Counted from the first letter of the stretch, positions 8,911-17,329 are shown. The stretch is 64,000 nt of DNA from Reyranella sp. (GCF_004296935.1 NZ_SCVH01000017.1:50357-114356); one strand, 5' to 3'. Numbers and translations: made by a program. Notes: a model not told the origin generated them from the sequence alone.

Positions 8911-9978
8911 ATGAGCACACAGAAGATCTACGCGCTGCCGGTCGAAACGACGGGCTGGAAATTCGATGGCGCCACCGAGATTGCCTTCAACTGGGAATAC
9001 GACGAAGGCTCGTCCGACCTGCTGAACCTCTACGAGAAGGGCAAGCAGCAGCAGTGGGACACCACCACGCGCATCGACTGGAGCCAGGAGCTGTTCGAAG
9101 GCAACCCGATGGGCATGGCCGACGAATCGATCCCGATCTACGGCTCGCCCTTCTGGGAAAAGATGACCGACAAGGAGAAGGACTGGCTGCGCTTCAACCT
9201 GCAGTGCCATTCGATCTGCCAGTTCATGCACGGCGAGCAGGGCGCGCTGATCGCCACCGCCAAGATCGTCAACACCGTTCCGGACATGAACGCCAAGTTC
9301 TACGCCGCCACCCAGGTGATGGACGAGGCCCGCCACGTCGAGAGCTACAAGCGGCTGATCCACGAGAAGTTCAAGTGCGCCTATCCGATCACGCCGTCGC
9401 TCAAGCAGCTGCTCGAGCAGACGCTGACCGACCGCCGCTGGGACATGACCTATCTCGGCATGCAGGTGATGATCGAAGGTCTGGCGCTCGCCGCCTTCCA
9501 GCGCATCCGCGACAGTGCCAAGAACAACCTGGCGGCGTCGGTCAATGCCTACGTCATGCAGGACGAGGCGCGCCACGTCACCTTCGGGCGCATGGCGCTG
9601 CGCGAATACTATCCGCACCTCTCCGATGCCGAACGTGCCGAGCGCGAGGAGTTCGTCGTCGAGGCGCTCTACTTCATGCGCGACCGCTTCAACCAGGCCG
9701 AGGTCTGGATGCGCTCGGGCCTGCCGGTCGATAAGCTGATGGAGTACGCTTACAATTCGGGCGCCATGCAGGCGTTCCGCTCCAGGCTCTTCACCCGCAT
9801 CGTGCCGATCCTCAAGGAGATCGGCCTGTTCGGACCCAAGGTGCAGAAGGCGCTGGGCGACATGGGCGTGATGGAATACGCCAAGATCGACATCAACCAG
9901 CTGATCGGCAACGACCTCAAGGTCGCCGACGACTTCGACAAGAAGAAGTTCGTGCAGGACTCGATCGCGGCCGAATAG
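8911..9978 (+). CDS. ferritin-like diiron protein (putative oxygenase), copy 2
   Basis: 355 residues, with the same ligand pattern as copy 1 (HGEQGALIA, MDEARHVE, MIEGLA, QDEARHVTFG) and the same ends (MSTQ.IYALPVE and SIAAE). The two clearly arose by duplication and have diverged mainly in the N-terminal 80 and C-terminal 100 residues. AGGAGG lies about 11 bases before the ATG. It is divergent from the reductase gene, sharing the 130-base intergenic region, and followed by a strong terminator hairpin at 10001-10025. Confidence 0.85.
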   Translation: MSTQKIYALPVETTGWKFDGATEIAFNWEYDEGSSDLLNLYEKGKQQQWDTTTRIDWSQELFEGNPMGMADESIPIYGSPFWEKMTDKEKDWLRFNLQCHSICQFMHGEQGALIATAKIVNTVPDMNAKFYAATQVMDEARHVESYKRLIHEKFKCAYPITPSLKQLLEQTLTDRRWDMTYLGMQVMIEGLALAAFQRIRDSAKNNLAASVNAYVMQDEARHVTFGRMALREYYPHLSDAERAEREEFVVEALYFMRDRFNQAEVWMRSGLPVDKLMEYAYNSGAMQAFRSRLFTRIVPILKEIGLFGPKVQKALGDMGVMEYAKIDINQLIGNDLKVADDFDKKKFVQDSIAAE

Positions 9979-10000
9979 CGATCCTTCGATCGAGATCAAA

Positions 10001-10025
10001 AAAGGGGGCGCATGGCGCCCCCTTT
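10001..10025. terminator. bidirectional Rho-independent terminator
   Basis: Perfect 11-bp stem AAAGGGGGCGC / GCGCCCCCTTT with an ATG triloop, preceded by an A-run and followed by TTTCTATTT. It lies between the convergent diiron gene and the leftward secreted-protein gene and can serve both directions. Confidence 0.9.
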
Positions 10026-10039
10026 CTATTTGCCCGGTG

Positions 10040-10696
10040 TCATTTGCAGGCGTCGATCCTGGGCGGCGCGTCGAGCACGGTCGCCACCTTCGAGATGTCG
10101 AGGCAGCGCGTGCCGATCCACGCCCTGCCCTGCACGAAGATCGCGAACCGCGCGAAGGCGTCGGCCTGCTCGGCCGGCGTCGGCCGGTTGCGGGCCAGCA
10201 GCCAGGCCAGCGCATAGATGTTGCTGGTGGCGAAGTCGGCCGCCGCCACGTCGAGGTCCTTCGCCCAGAGAGCGGCGTTCTTCTGCGCAGCGCCGCTGGG
10301 ATCGGGCAGGCCGGCGAGCCAGGCATGCGCATTGGAGGCCATCGCATAGGCCCCGCCATTCTGGTTGCGCAGCGCCTTCGCCTGTTCGGCCACGCCGACA
10401 TAGCCCTGTCCTTCGATCGTGCTGTTGGCGCAGCCGCGGCGGCAGAGCGCGACGAACGACAGGTACTCGGCCAGGATGATCTCGACGTTGCCGTTGTTGT
10501 GCTTGCGCCAGGCGCGCGCAAGGTTCCAGCCCTGCGTGAGCTCCACGCCCGACCACGGCTTGGCAGCCTGAGGCGTGTCGCGTTCGAGTTCGCCGATCAC
10601 CGCCTGCGCCGCGGATTGCCATTCGGCGGGGATCTGCGCGGCGGCCGGCGCGGCAGCGAGCAGGACCAGCAGCAGGATCGAGATCGCTCGCCTCAT
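10040..10696 (-). CDS. secreted protein of unknown function
   Basis: 218 residues from ATG at 10696. A clear signal peptide (MRRAISILLLVLLAAAPAAA) is followed by an alpha-helical mature part with a central CRRGCANS and Cys near both the middle and the end (RCLDI, DACK), possibly disulfides. Recurring Ala/Leu helices suggest an all-alpha fold, but I recognise no family. It follows the transglutaminase-like gene by 11 bases on the same strand, so the two probably form an operon. Confidence 0.65.
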   Translation of the reverse strand: MRRAISILLLVLLAAAPAAAQIPAEWQSAAQAVIGELERDTPQAAKPWSGVELTQGWNLARAWRKHNNGNVEIILAEYLSFVALCRRGCANSTIEGQGYVGVAEQAKALRNQNGGAYAMASNAHAWLAGLPDPSGAAQKNAALWAKDLDVAAADFATSNIYALAWLLARNRPTPAEQADAFARFAIFVQGRAWIGTRCLDISKVATVLDAPPRIDACK

Positions 10697-10707
10697 CGTG
10701 GTGCTCC

Positions 10708-11373
10708 CTAATATTTGCGGGCCGTCTTGCGATCGCGGCTTTCGTATTGAAGCAGGTTGTCGGCACGCATCACGGTGGCGTCGGGCGGCATGAGCCAGCG
10801 CATCTGAACCGGCTTGATCAGCCGGTAGTGACGCGCATCGTCGACGGCGGCACCGACATCCCAGCAGTTCTCCTCGTTGGTGATCCACATACCGGGCGCA
10901 AAGCGGCGCAGGTCGACCGATGCCGAATAGGTGCGAAGCGTCTTGCGGCCGTTGTTGAAATATTCGTGGAAGTACGACATCGCGAGCTCGCGAAGGCTGC
11001 GATAGACGGGATCGCGCCAGCGCAGCCAGGCGTGGTTGCTCTTGGAGATCGCGCCCCAACAGCCGTTGCGGCGGAACAGGGCGACGACATGGTCGGAATC
11101 GCCCTGGGCGGCCGTCAGGTCCATGAGCAGCGGCGGATCGCCATGCAGCCACAGCGCGCAGGCCGCGACGAAGGCGGCTTCGATGCAATGCGCCTTGCGG
11201 TGGCGCAGCACGCCGCGGACCGACCGCAGGGTATCGCCTTCCTGCTCGAAATTGGCGGGCAGGCCGGCGACGAACTCCTGCACGCGCTGCGGCGTGCGCA
11301 ATGCGGCCAGAACGCGGCCCTCGTCGGCCGAGAGGCCGAGGTCGCCTGAGATGGGCTGTTTGCGTCTGCGCAT
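10708..11373 (-). CDS. transglutaminase-like cysteine-type protein (tentative)
   Basis: 221 residues from ATG at 11373; a TTG at 11406 would add 11 residues. The segment HCIEAAFVAAC (Cys63), then SDHVVALF (His95) and SKSNH resembles the Cys-His-Asp layout of transglutaminase-like/papain-fold proteins, with Cys at the N-terminus of a helix. No signal peptide is visible. It precedes the secreted protein at 10040, with a short gap. The assignment rests on the motif order only; a non-catalytic role is possible. Confidence 0.5.
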   Translation of the reverse strand: MRRRKQPISGDLGLSADEGRVLAALRTPQRVQEFVAGLPANFEQEGDTLRSVRGVLRHRKAHCIEAAFVAACALWLHGDPPLLMDLTAAQGDSDHVVALFRRNGCWGAISKSNHAWLRWRDPVYRSLRELAMSYFHEYFNNGRKTLRTYSASVDLRRFAPGMWITNEENCWDVGAAVDDARHYRLIKPVQMRWLMPPDATVMRADNLLQYESRDRKTARKY

Positions 11374-11467
11374 TGACTGCAATAGTGCCGCGAGGACGTG
11401 CGGCAAGCCAGTGAATGCGGCCAGAGAAGCGGGTCGTGAAGCGGGTCGTGAAGCGGGTCGGGGTGGT

Positions 11468-11543
11468 TGGTGGAGCTGAGGGGGATCGAACCCCTGACCT
11501 CCTCATTGCGAACGAGGCGCTCTCCCAGCTGAGCTACAGCCCC
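11468..11543 (-). tRNA. tRNA-Ala (anticodon CGC)
   Basis: A complete 76-base cloverleaf on the minus strand including an encoded CCA. The acceptor GGGGCTG pairs with CAGCTCC. The anticodon loop TTCGCAA gives CGC, reading Ala codon GCG. The D arm GCTC..GAGC and T arm AGGGG-TTCGATC-CCCCT are intact. Three tandem copies of a GCGGGTCGTGAA-like 12-mer lie just downstream on the minus strand (about 11429-11462). Confidence 0.97.
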
Positions 11544-11646
11544 CTCCGACCCGGAGAACCGCGCGGATAATGGTTGCCGGGCCACCTGTCAAGCAAACCG
11601 GTCTATGTTAGCGTCCTGCCGGCTTTTTCGACGGAGAGGTAAACCA

Positions 11647-12039
11647 GTGGCAAACGGCAAGAAGGCGGTTCAGACGGAGGCGGCGCCCAAGGCGCTCGGA
11701 CCTTACGCGCAGGCGATCGTGGCCAACGGGATGGTCTTCTGCGCGGGGCAAATCCCCCTCGATCCGGCCACGGGAAACATCGTCACGGGCGGCATCGCCG
11801 AACAGACGCACCAGGTGCTGAAGAACCTGCGCGCCGTGCTGAAGGCGGCCGGCAGCGATCTCGATCGCTCGGTCAAGACCACCGTGTTCCTGAAGAGCAT
11901 GGACAGCTTCGCCGCCATGAACGAGGTCTACGGCCGGCCGGAATATTTCGGCGCCAACCCGCCCGCCCGCTCGACGGTGGAAGTGGCGCGCCTGCCGCGC
12001 GACGTCATGGTCGAGATCGAAGTCGTGGCGCTCGTCTAG
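11647..12039 (+). CDS. ridA: RidA/YjgF family enamine/imine deaminase
   Basis: 130 residues from GTG at 11647, with GGAGAGG about 8 bases upstream. Rid motifs are visible: LGPYAQAIVANGMVFCAGQIPLDP, the G-R-S/T segment PARSTVEVARLPRDVMVEIEVVAL with the Arg that binds the carboxylate, and a normal family length. It hydrolyses reactive enamines and imines released by PLP enzymes such as threonine dehydratase. It is followed closely by two small membrane-protein genes. Confidence 0.9.
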   Translation: MANGKKAVQTEAAPKALGPYAQAIVANGMVFCAGQIPLDPATGNIVTGGIAEQTHQVLKNLRAVLKAAGSDLDRSVKTTVFLKSMDSFAAMNEVYGRPEYFGANPPARSTVEVARLPRDVMVEIEVVALV

Positions 12040-12042
12040 CGC

Positions 12043-12285
12043 GTGGACAATCCCATGGCCTGGATCCTCGGATTTGGCTCGTTCCTGTTGTTCGGGATCG
12101 TGGTGCTGCATTTGCTCGTGGCATTGGTGCTGATCATCCCGACCTGGCGGATCTGTACGCGGGCGGGCTTTTCCGGCGCGCTGTCGCTGTTCCACCTCGT
12201 GCCGTTGATCGGCTCGTTCATCGTCATGGCGGTGCTGGCCTTCAGCACCTGGCCCAACGGCGAAGCCTCGCCGGGTCGGCGCTAG
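12043..12285 (+). CDS. small two-helix membrane protein
   Basis: An 80-residue protein from GTG at 12043 (ATG at 12055 also possible) with two hydrophobic helices. The segment PTWRICTRAGFSGALSLFHL followed by a second helix and FSTWP resembles the N-terminal module of the FHA protein immediately downstream (AWRIVEKAGLPG...FAFMRWP). The two are therefore likely a duplication of one membrane module. The stop directly abuts the next start, so they are co-translated. Function unknown. Confidence 0.65.
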   Translation: MDNPMAWILGFGSFLLFGIVVLHLLVALVLIIPTWRICTRAGFSGALSLFHLVPLIGSFIVMAVLAFSTWPNGEASPGRR

Positions 12286-12966
12286 GTGATGGGCGCGGAG
12301 ATCGCGGCGCTGATGGGCTTCTTCGGCCTCACCGGGGCCTTTGCCCTCGTCGGCACCGTGCTGGCGGCGTGGATGGCCTGGCGCATCGTCGAGAAGGCGG
12401 GCCTGCCGGGATGGACGGGACTGGGCGCGATCCTGCTGACGCTGACCGGCATCGGCACGATCGTGCCGCTGATCCTGCTGTGGGTGTTCGCTTTCATGCG
12501 CTGGCCGCGCGATGAGCCCGCCACGGGCGCGGCACCCGGCTTTGCCGGATCGCCCGTCAGAGGACCGACCGCCAGAGGACCGGCCGGTGGTGCGAATCCT
12601 TCCGCGCCGCCCGCCCTCGCGCCACCCTCGATGGCATTGGCCGACCGGCGCGGCTGGCAGCTTGCCGGCACGGTCGCCGGTGGCGGGATCGTGGCGCTGG
12701 CTGTCGACGGGACGTCTGGAACCTACGTGCTCACGGGGGCGCCCGCGGCACATGCCTCCGATCTTTCGGTGCCCGACCCGTCGGTCGGCAGGCCCCATGC
12801 CCGGTTGCTGACGGCAGGCAGCCGGCTGGGTCTCGAGGACCTCGGCAGTCCCGGCGGCACCTTCATCGACGGCGCGCGCCTGTTGCCCGAGCATGGGCCG
12901 CGCGACATCAGCGCCGCCCGTGGGATCCGCCTGGGAAGCGTCGAACTTGTCTTGTCTCGCGCCTGA
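12286..12966 (+). CDS. membrane-anchored FHA-domain protein
   Basis: 226 residues (GTG 12286 or ATG 12289). The N-terminal ~75 residues hold two hydrophobic helices. A Pro/Ala/Gly-rich linker follows, then a cytosolic C-terminal FHA-like domain with VGRPHARLL and GSPGGTFIDGARL, the loops that bind phosphothreonine. FHA domains recruit Thr-phosphorylated partners, and this one would do so at the membrane. No Ser/Thr kinase is seen in the window. Its membrane module is related to the gene just upstream. Confidence 0.75.
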   Translation: MMGAEIAALMGFFGLTGAFALVGTVLAAWMAWRIVEKAGLPGWTGLGAILLTLTGIGTIVPLILLWVFAFMRWPRDEPATGAAPGFAGSPVRGPTARGPAGGANPSAPPALAPPSMALADRRGWQLAGTVAGGGIVALAVDGTSGTYVLTGAPAAHASDLSVPDPSVGRPHARLLTAGSRLGLEDLGSPGGTFIDGARLLPEHGPRDISAARGIRLGSVELVLSRA

Positions 12967-13062
12967 AATGGGCCAAACCTCAAATAGACTTGTGATCGGC
13001 AATCCCCGACGAGTAGGGTGCGCGCGGCCGGCAGCCAGCCGGTCTCTGGAGGCGGGGACGCG

Positions 13063-13356
13063 ATGCTGTCGCTAGCGGTGCTGATCGACAAGGTGATCGA
13101 CATCTATACCTGGATCGTGATTGCGGGTGCGATCATGAGCTGGCTGGTGGCGTTCGGCGTGGTCAATATCAGCAACAAATTCATCCGCATGGCGGTCGAT
13201 GTGCTTTATCGGCTGACCGAACCGGCGTTGCGTCCGATCCGCCGGATTCTGCCCAACCTCGGCGGCGTCGATATCTCGCCCGTCATCCTGTTGCTCGGCC
13301 TGTTCTTCGTCCGCAGCCTGCTGTGGGAATACGTCTGGCCGGCCTTCATTCGCTAG
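13063..13356 (+). CDS. YggT family integral membrane protein
   Basis: 97 residues with two hydrophobic segments separated by the conserved loop LTEPALRPIRRILPNLGGVDISP, the hallmark of YggT/CCB3 proteins. The family is linked to cell-envelope or division-site functions, without a settled biochemical role. GGAGG lies upstream of the ATG. It is followed by DUF167 and folD on the same strand, a common alphaproteobacterial order. Confidence 0.9.
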   Translation: MLSLAVLIDKVIDIYTWIVIAGAIMSWLVAFGVVNISNKFIRMAVDVLYRLTEPALRPIRRILPNLGGVDISPVILLLGLFFVRSLLWEYVWPAFIR

Positions 13357-13365
13357 CGCTCCGTC

Positions 13366-13677
13366 TTGACCGATCCGGCATTCCTGCGCCGCACCGAGCG
13401 GGGCGTGACGGTCGAATTGCGCGCCCAGCCCAAGGCGCGCCGCACCGCCCTCGGACATTCCAAGGGGGGTGCGCTGAAAGCCGCGGTGACGGCGCCGGCC
13501 GAGGACGGTAAGGCCAACACCGCCGTGGTCGCGCTGCTGGCCGCCGAGTGGCGCCTGCCCCGGTCGGCCTTCGCTGTCCTGAGAGGCGCCGCCGCGCGCG
13601 ACAAGGTTTTTAGCATTTCCGGTGAGCCTGCGGCGCTCGCCGACCGGATAGCCGAATGGGTGCGCGAACATGGCTGA
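13366..13677 (+). CDS. DUF167/YggU family protein
   Basis: 103 residues from TTG at 13366. Conserved features are [12 protein letters not shown], then [23 protein letters not shown], the core DUF167 signature, and [12 protein letters not shown]. Small alpha/beta protein of unknown function, often next to YggT as here. Its last 8 bases overlap the folD start, so the two are coupled. Confidence 0.88.
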   Translation: MTDPAFLRRTERGVTVELRAQPKARRTALGHSKGGALKAAVTAPAEDGKANTAVVALLAAEWRLPRSAFAVLRGAAARDKVFSISGEPAALADRIAEWVREHG

Positions 13678-14587
13678 TGCAAAACTGCCTCATGCGAAAC
13701 TGATAGATGGAAAAGCCTTCGCCCTGGGACTGCGCCAGCGCGTGGGCGCGGGTGTCGCTGAACTGGTGGCGACGGGCGCACCCAAGCCGGGTCTCGCAAC
13801 GGTTCTGGTCGGCGCCGATCCGGCCAGCCAGGTCTATGTCCGCAGCAAGGGCAAGCTCGCGGCCGAACTCGGCATGGCGAGCTTCGATCACCGGCTGCCC
13901 GCCGAGACCACCGAGGCCGAGCTGCTGGCCCTGATCGCGACGCTCAACGCCGACCCCGCCATCAACGGCATCCTGGTGCAGCTTCCGTTGCCCAGGCACA
14001 TCGACACGTCGCACGTGCTGCTGGCGGTCGATCCGGCCAAGGACGTCGACGGCTTCCATCCCATCAATGTCGGCCGGCTGGGCTCGATCGCCGCGGGCGC
14101 GCCGCTCGATTTCCCGGTGCCGTGCACGCCCCTGGGCATCTCGATGCTGCTGCAGGATGCGCTGAAGTCGCTGTCGGGTTTGCATGCCGTCGTCATCGGC
14201 CGGTCCAATCTGGTCGGCCGTCCGGTGGCGCAGCTTCTCTTGCGCGCCGATTGCACGGTCACCATCACCCACTCGCGCACGCGCGACCTGCCGGGCCTGT
14301 GCCGCCAGGCCGACATCGTCGTCGTCGCCATCGGCAAGCGGGAGTTCGTGCGCGGCGACTGGATCAAGCCCGGCGCCGCGGTGATCGACGTCGGCATCAA
14401 TCGCATCGTGGCGGCGGAAGGCAAGACGAAGCTGGTGGGCGACGCGGCCTTCGCCGAGATCCTGCCGGTGGCGGGCCATCTGACGCCGGTACCGGGCGGC
14501 GTCGGCCCGATGACGGTGGCGTGCCTGATGTTCAACACGCTCCAGGCCGCGAGACGTGCGGCAGGACTGAAGGTGGTTTCGGTCTAG
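13670..14587 (+). CDS. folD: bifunctional methylenetetrahydrofolate dehydrogenase/cyclohydrolase
   Basis: A 305-residue enzyme interconverting 5,10-methylene-, methenyl- and 10-formyl-THF. Visible motifs are [13 protein letters not shown] with the catalytic Lys (family YxxxK), [33 protein letters not shown] for NADP binding, and the terminal [10 protein letters not shown]. Length is normal. It ends just before a large nested inverted repeat (14593-14664) that separates it from the convergent znuA. Confidence 0.96.
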   Translation: MADAKLPHAKLIDGKAFALGLRQRVGAGVAELVATGAPKPGLATVLVGADPASQVYVRSKGKLAAELGMASFDHRLPAETTEAELLALIATLNADPAINGILVQLPLPRHIDTSHVLLAVDPAKDVDGFHPINVGRLGSIAAGAPLDFPVPCTPLGISMLLQDALKSLSGLHAVVIGRSNLVGRPVAQLLLRADCTVTITHSRTRDLPGLCRQADIVVVAIGKREFVRGDWIKPGAAVIDVGINRIVAAEGKTKLVGDAAFAEILPVAGHLTPVPGGVGPMTVACLMFNTLQAARRAAGLKVVSV

Positions 14588-14592
14588 TCTTC

Positions 14593-14664
14593 GCTGGGAG
14601 CGCGCCACTCCAGTGGCGCTCGTGCTTAAGAGAAGATGCGCCACTGGAGTGGCGCGCTCCCAGC
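14593..14664. repeat. large nested inverted repeat / terminator between folD and znuA
   Basis: Two perfect 27-base arms (14593-14619 and 14638-14664) with an 18-base loop. Each arm contains its own near-palindrome GCGCCACT-CC-AGTGGCGC, so the sequence can fold either as one long hairpin or as two short ones, in the manner of REP/BIME elements. It sits between convergent genes and can act as a transcription barrier for both. Confidence 0.85.
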
Positions 14665-14669
14665 AAGAT

Positions 14670-15593
14670 TCAGTTCTTCATCATCCCCGCCACCAGCGCC
14701 GTCACGTTGTGGCGCATCATCGCCTCGTAGGTCGCCGCCGGTCCGCCCGGCTTCGACAGCGCGTCGCTGTAGAGACGCGGGCCGACGATGGCGCCCGACT
14801 CGCGCGCGATCTGCTCGACCATGCCCGGGTTGGTCATGTTCTCGACGAACAGCGCCTTGATCTTCTGCTCGCGCACCTGCCGGATCAGCGCCGCCACGTC
14901 CTTGGCCGACGGCTCGCTCTCGGTGTTGTAGCCGCGCGGCGCCATGAACTGCACGCCATAGGCCTTGGCGAAGTAGCGGAACGAGTCGTGCCCGGTGATC
15001 GCCTTGCGCTGGGCCGGCGGCACCTTGCCGATCTCCGCCTTCGCCCACTGGTCGAGGTCGGCCAGCCTCTTGTCATAGGCCGCGGCGCGTTCGCGGTAGG
15101 CCGCGGCATTGGCCGGATCGGCCTCGGCGAGACCCTGCGCGATATTGGCCACGTAGCGCCTGACGTGGGCGACGTCCTGCCAGCAGTGCGGATCGGGACC
15201 GTGAGCATGGCTGTGGCCCTGGGATGTACCATGTGCCGGTCCGGCCGCGATCGTGGCCACGCCTGTCGATGCCACGACGGCGCGGCCCTTGAAGGGGGCG
15301 GCCTTGGCGAGACGATCGATCCAGCCCTCGAACCCCAGGCCGTTGCTCACCAGCGCCTGGGCGGCCGCCAGGGTGCGGGCGTCGGTCGGCCGCGGCTGAT
15401 AGGTGTGGGCGTCGGTGTCGGGCCCGACGAGGGTCGACAGCTCGACGCGCTCGCCGCCGACCTCGCCCACGAGATCGCCCAGGATCGAAAAGGTCGCCAC
15501 GACCCTGATCCTGGCCCCCGTTGAGGTGGTTTGGGCGGAGGCGGGCAGGACGGCCAGCAGCGGCGCTGCCGACAGCAGGAAACGACGAAACAT
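14670..15593 (-). CDS. znuA: zinc ABC transporter periplasmic binding protein
   Basis: 307 residues from ATG at 15593 with a signal peptide ending PASAQ. Cluster A-I metal-binding features are VATFSILGDLV, DTDAHTYQPRP (His ligand), a His-rich loop with HGTSQGHSHAHGPDPH, ITGHDSFRYFAKAYG and the late NPGMVEQIARESG. It captures zinc in the periplasm for a ZnuBC permease. No znuB, znuC or zur is adjacent, so it is a solitary binding protein here. A Zur box lies three bases before the start. Confidence 0.9.
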   Translation of the reverse strand: MFRRFLLSAAPLLAVLPASAQTTSTGARIRVVATFSILGDLVGEVGGERVELSTLVGPDTDAHTYQPRPTDARTLAAAQALVSNGLGFEGWIDRLAKAAPFKGRAVVASTGVATIAAGPAHGTSQGHSHAHGPDPHCWQDVAHVRRYVANIAQGLAEADPANAAAYRERAAAYDKRLADLDQWAKAEIGKVPPAQRKAITGHDSFRYFAKAYGVQFMAPRGYNTESEPSAKDVAALIRQVREQKIKALFVENMTNPGMVEQIARESGAIVGPRLYSDALSKPGGPAATYEAMMRHNVTALVAGMMKN

Positions 15594-15595
15594 AC

Positions 15596-15610
15596 CGTTA
15601 TAATATAACG
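15596..15610 (-). promoter_or_regulatory. Zur box at znuA
   Basis: CGTTATAATATAACG is a palindrome around a central A and matches the core GTTATAnTATAAC of proteobacterial Zur operators. It overlaps the likely -10 region and ends three bases from the znuA ATG. Zinc-loaded Zur would block transcription. The transcript would be leaderless or nearly so. Confidence 0.85.
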
Positions 15611-15623
15611 TCAACCCGGAACA

Positions 15624-16115
15624 TCAAACGGGAAAGTCGAGCCACAGCGGGGTGTGACCGGTGGCCGCGAACAGCCGCAGCAGATCCGCCGAAGCGATCG
15701 CCGTCGTCATGGTGTTGACCAGGGGATGGGCGTTGATGGGCCCGCCTTCTGTGAGGCCGCGGTCGAGCGCCAGTCTCACCACCTGCGTCTCGTCATTGAC
15801 CAGGGCGAACGGCGTCACCGATCCGGGCTCGACGCCAAGCACGCGCCGCAGCCGCTCGGGGCTGCCGAACGACAGCCGGCCGGCGCCCAGGGCTTCTCCC
15901 AGCCGCTTGAGGTCGATGGCGCGATCTTCCAGCGCCACCACCAGCCACATCTCCTCCTTCTTGTTGCGCAGGAAGAGGTTCTTGATGTGATGCCCGGGCA
16001 GGTTGCCGCGCAGCGCCTTGGCCTCCTCGACGGTGAAGACCGGCGGGTGCTCGACGGTGTGCTGCGCGATCCCCAGCGCCTCGAGTTTGGCGAATAGTTG
16101 TTGCGGGTCGTACAT
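15624..16115 (-). CDS. YbaK/PrdX-type aminoacyl-tRNA deacylase
   Basis: A 163-residue single-domain trans-editing protein. The sequence VEHPPVFTVEEAKALRGNLPGHHIKNLFLRNKK is the PrdX/ProXp-ala signature including the conserved Lys, followed by GSVTPFALVND and GGPINAHPLVNT. Such proteins hydrolyse mischarged tRNA, chiefly Ala-tRNA(Pro). Length and motifs fit the free-standing PrdX group. It lies upstream of znuA on the same strand, with the Zur box in the 30-base gap. Confidence 0.88.
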   Translation of the reverse strand: MYDPQQLFAKLEALGIAQHTVEHPPVFTVEEAKALRGNLPGHHIKNLFLRNKKEEMWLVVALEDRAIDLKRLGEALGAGRLSFGSPERLRRVLGVEPGSVTPFALVNDETQVVRLALDRGLTEGGPINAHPLVNTMTTAIASADLLRLFAATGHTPLWLDFPV

Positions 16116-16152
16116 GGGGCCTGTCAGAGCATATCTCGTTGTGAAAGACCTA

Positions 16153-16262
16153 CCTCATCCTGAGGAGCGCCGCGAAGCGGCGCGTCTCGAAGGATGGGCA
16201 ACGGGGGGTGCCGGTAGCCCACCCTTCGAGACGGCTGCTTCGCAGCCTCCTCAGGGTGAGGT
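16153..16262. repeat. dispersed alphaproteobacterial intergenic palindrome
   Basis: Imperfect inverted repeat whose outer arms read CCTCATCCTGAGGAGC... and ...GCCTCCTCAGGGTGAGG, with inner arms CGTCTCGAAGGATGG / CCACCCTTCGAGACG. This element type is scattered through many Rhizobiales and related genomes. It occupies the gap between the divergent PrdX and rmlA genes. Confidence 0.75.
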
Positions 16263-16305
16263 TTGTATGATTCCATGTTCACGGAACACACCCTAGAGTG
16301 TCGGC

Positions 16306-17172
16306 ATGAAAGGTATCGTTCTGGCGGGAGGCAGCGGCACGCGGCTTTACCCGATGACACGGGCCGCCAACAAGCAGCTCTTGCCCGTCTACAACAAGCC
16401 GATGGTCTACTATCCGCTGACCACCCTGATGCTGGCGGGTTGTCGCGAGATCCTGCTGGTCGTCAATCCGCAGGACGTCGAGTCCTACCGCCGCCTGTTC
16501 GGCGACGGCCGCCAATGGGGACTGGAGATCAGCTACGCCGCCCAGGAACGGCCCGGCGGCATCGCCGAGGTCTTCCTCGTGGGCAGGAATTTCATCGGCA
16601 ACAGCCGCGTCGGCCTGATCCTGGGGGACAATCTCTTCTACGGCGATTCGCTGCCGGAGGTTGCCCAGCGCGGCGCCAACGGCCGGGGCGCGGTGATCTA
16701 CGCCTACTGGGTGTCCGATCCGCAGGCCTACGGCGTCGTCGAATTCGATGCCGAGGGCCGGCCGACGAGCATCGTCGAGAAGCCGAAAAATCCGCGCTCG
16801 AACTGGGCCGTCACCGGTCTCTATTTCTACGACTCCGACGTTTGCGATGTTGCGGCCGGGATGCCGCGTTCGGCGCGCGGCGAGCTGGAGATCAGCGACG
16901 TCAACGCCCACTACCTGAAGGCGGGCCGGCTGACCGTCGAGAAGCTCGGCCGCGGCTATGCCTGGCTCGACACCGGCACGCCGTCCAGCCTGCTGAAGGC
17001 CGCCCAGTTCGTCGAGACGGTCGAGGATCGCCAGGGCCTGCAGATCGGCAGCCCCGAGGAGGTCGCCTGGCGCAAGGGCTACGTCGACGATGCCGCGTTC
17101 GCGCGTCTCATCGAGCCCATAAAGGAAAGCGAATACGGCAAATACCTGCAGCGTCTGCTCGCCCGCGGCTGA
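16306..17172 (+). CDS. rmlA: glucose-1-phosphate thymidylyltransferase
   Basis: 288 residues, normal for RmlA/RfbA, which makes dTDP-glucose for rhamnose and other deoxysugars. Motifs: GIVLAGGSGTRLYPMT (nucleotide binding), LPVYNKPMVYYPL, LILGDNLFYG (Mg-binding Asp), VEKPKNPRSNWAVTGLY and GYAWLDTGTPSSLL. No rmlBCD genes follow, so it stands alone, immediately upstream of tRNA-Gly. Confidence 0.94.
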   Translation: MKGIVLAGGSGTRLYPMTRAANKQLLPVYNKPMVYYPLTTLMLAGCREILLVVNPQDVESYRRLFGDGRQWGLEISYAAQERPGGIAEVFLVGRNFIGNSRVGLILGDNLFYGDSLPEVAQRGANGRGAVIYAYWVSDPQAYGVVEFDAEGRPTSIVEKPKNPRSNWAVTGLYFYDSDVCDVAAGMPRSARGELEISDVNAHYLKAGRLTVEKLGRGYAWLDTGTPSSLLKAAQFVETVEDRQGLQIGSPEEVAWRKGYVDDAAFARLIEPIKESEYGKYLQRLLARG

Positions 17173-17250
17173 GTTTTTGGCGGGCTTGCCAAGGCGCGGA
17201 AAAACCCCTATCACCACCGCCTTCCGGCACCTACCCGGCCGGATCGGAGC

Positions 17251-17329
<79 letters not shown>

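Noticed and set aside
11423-11462. Tandem GCGGGTCGTGAA units as a CRISPR-like or iteron array
   Set aside because: Only about three 12-base copies directly beside tRNA-Ala; too short and without spacers, most likely replication slippage.
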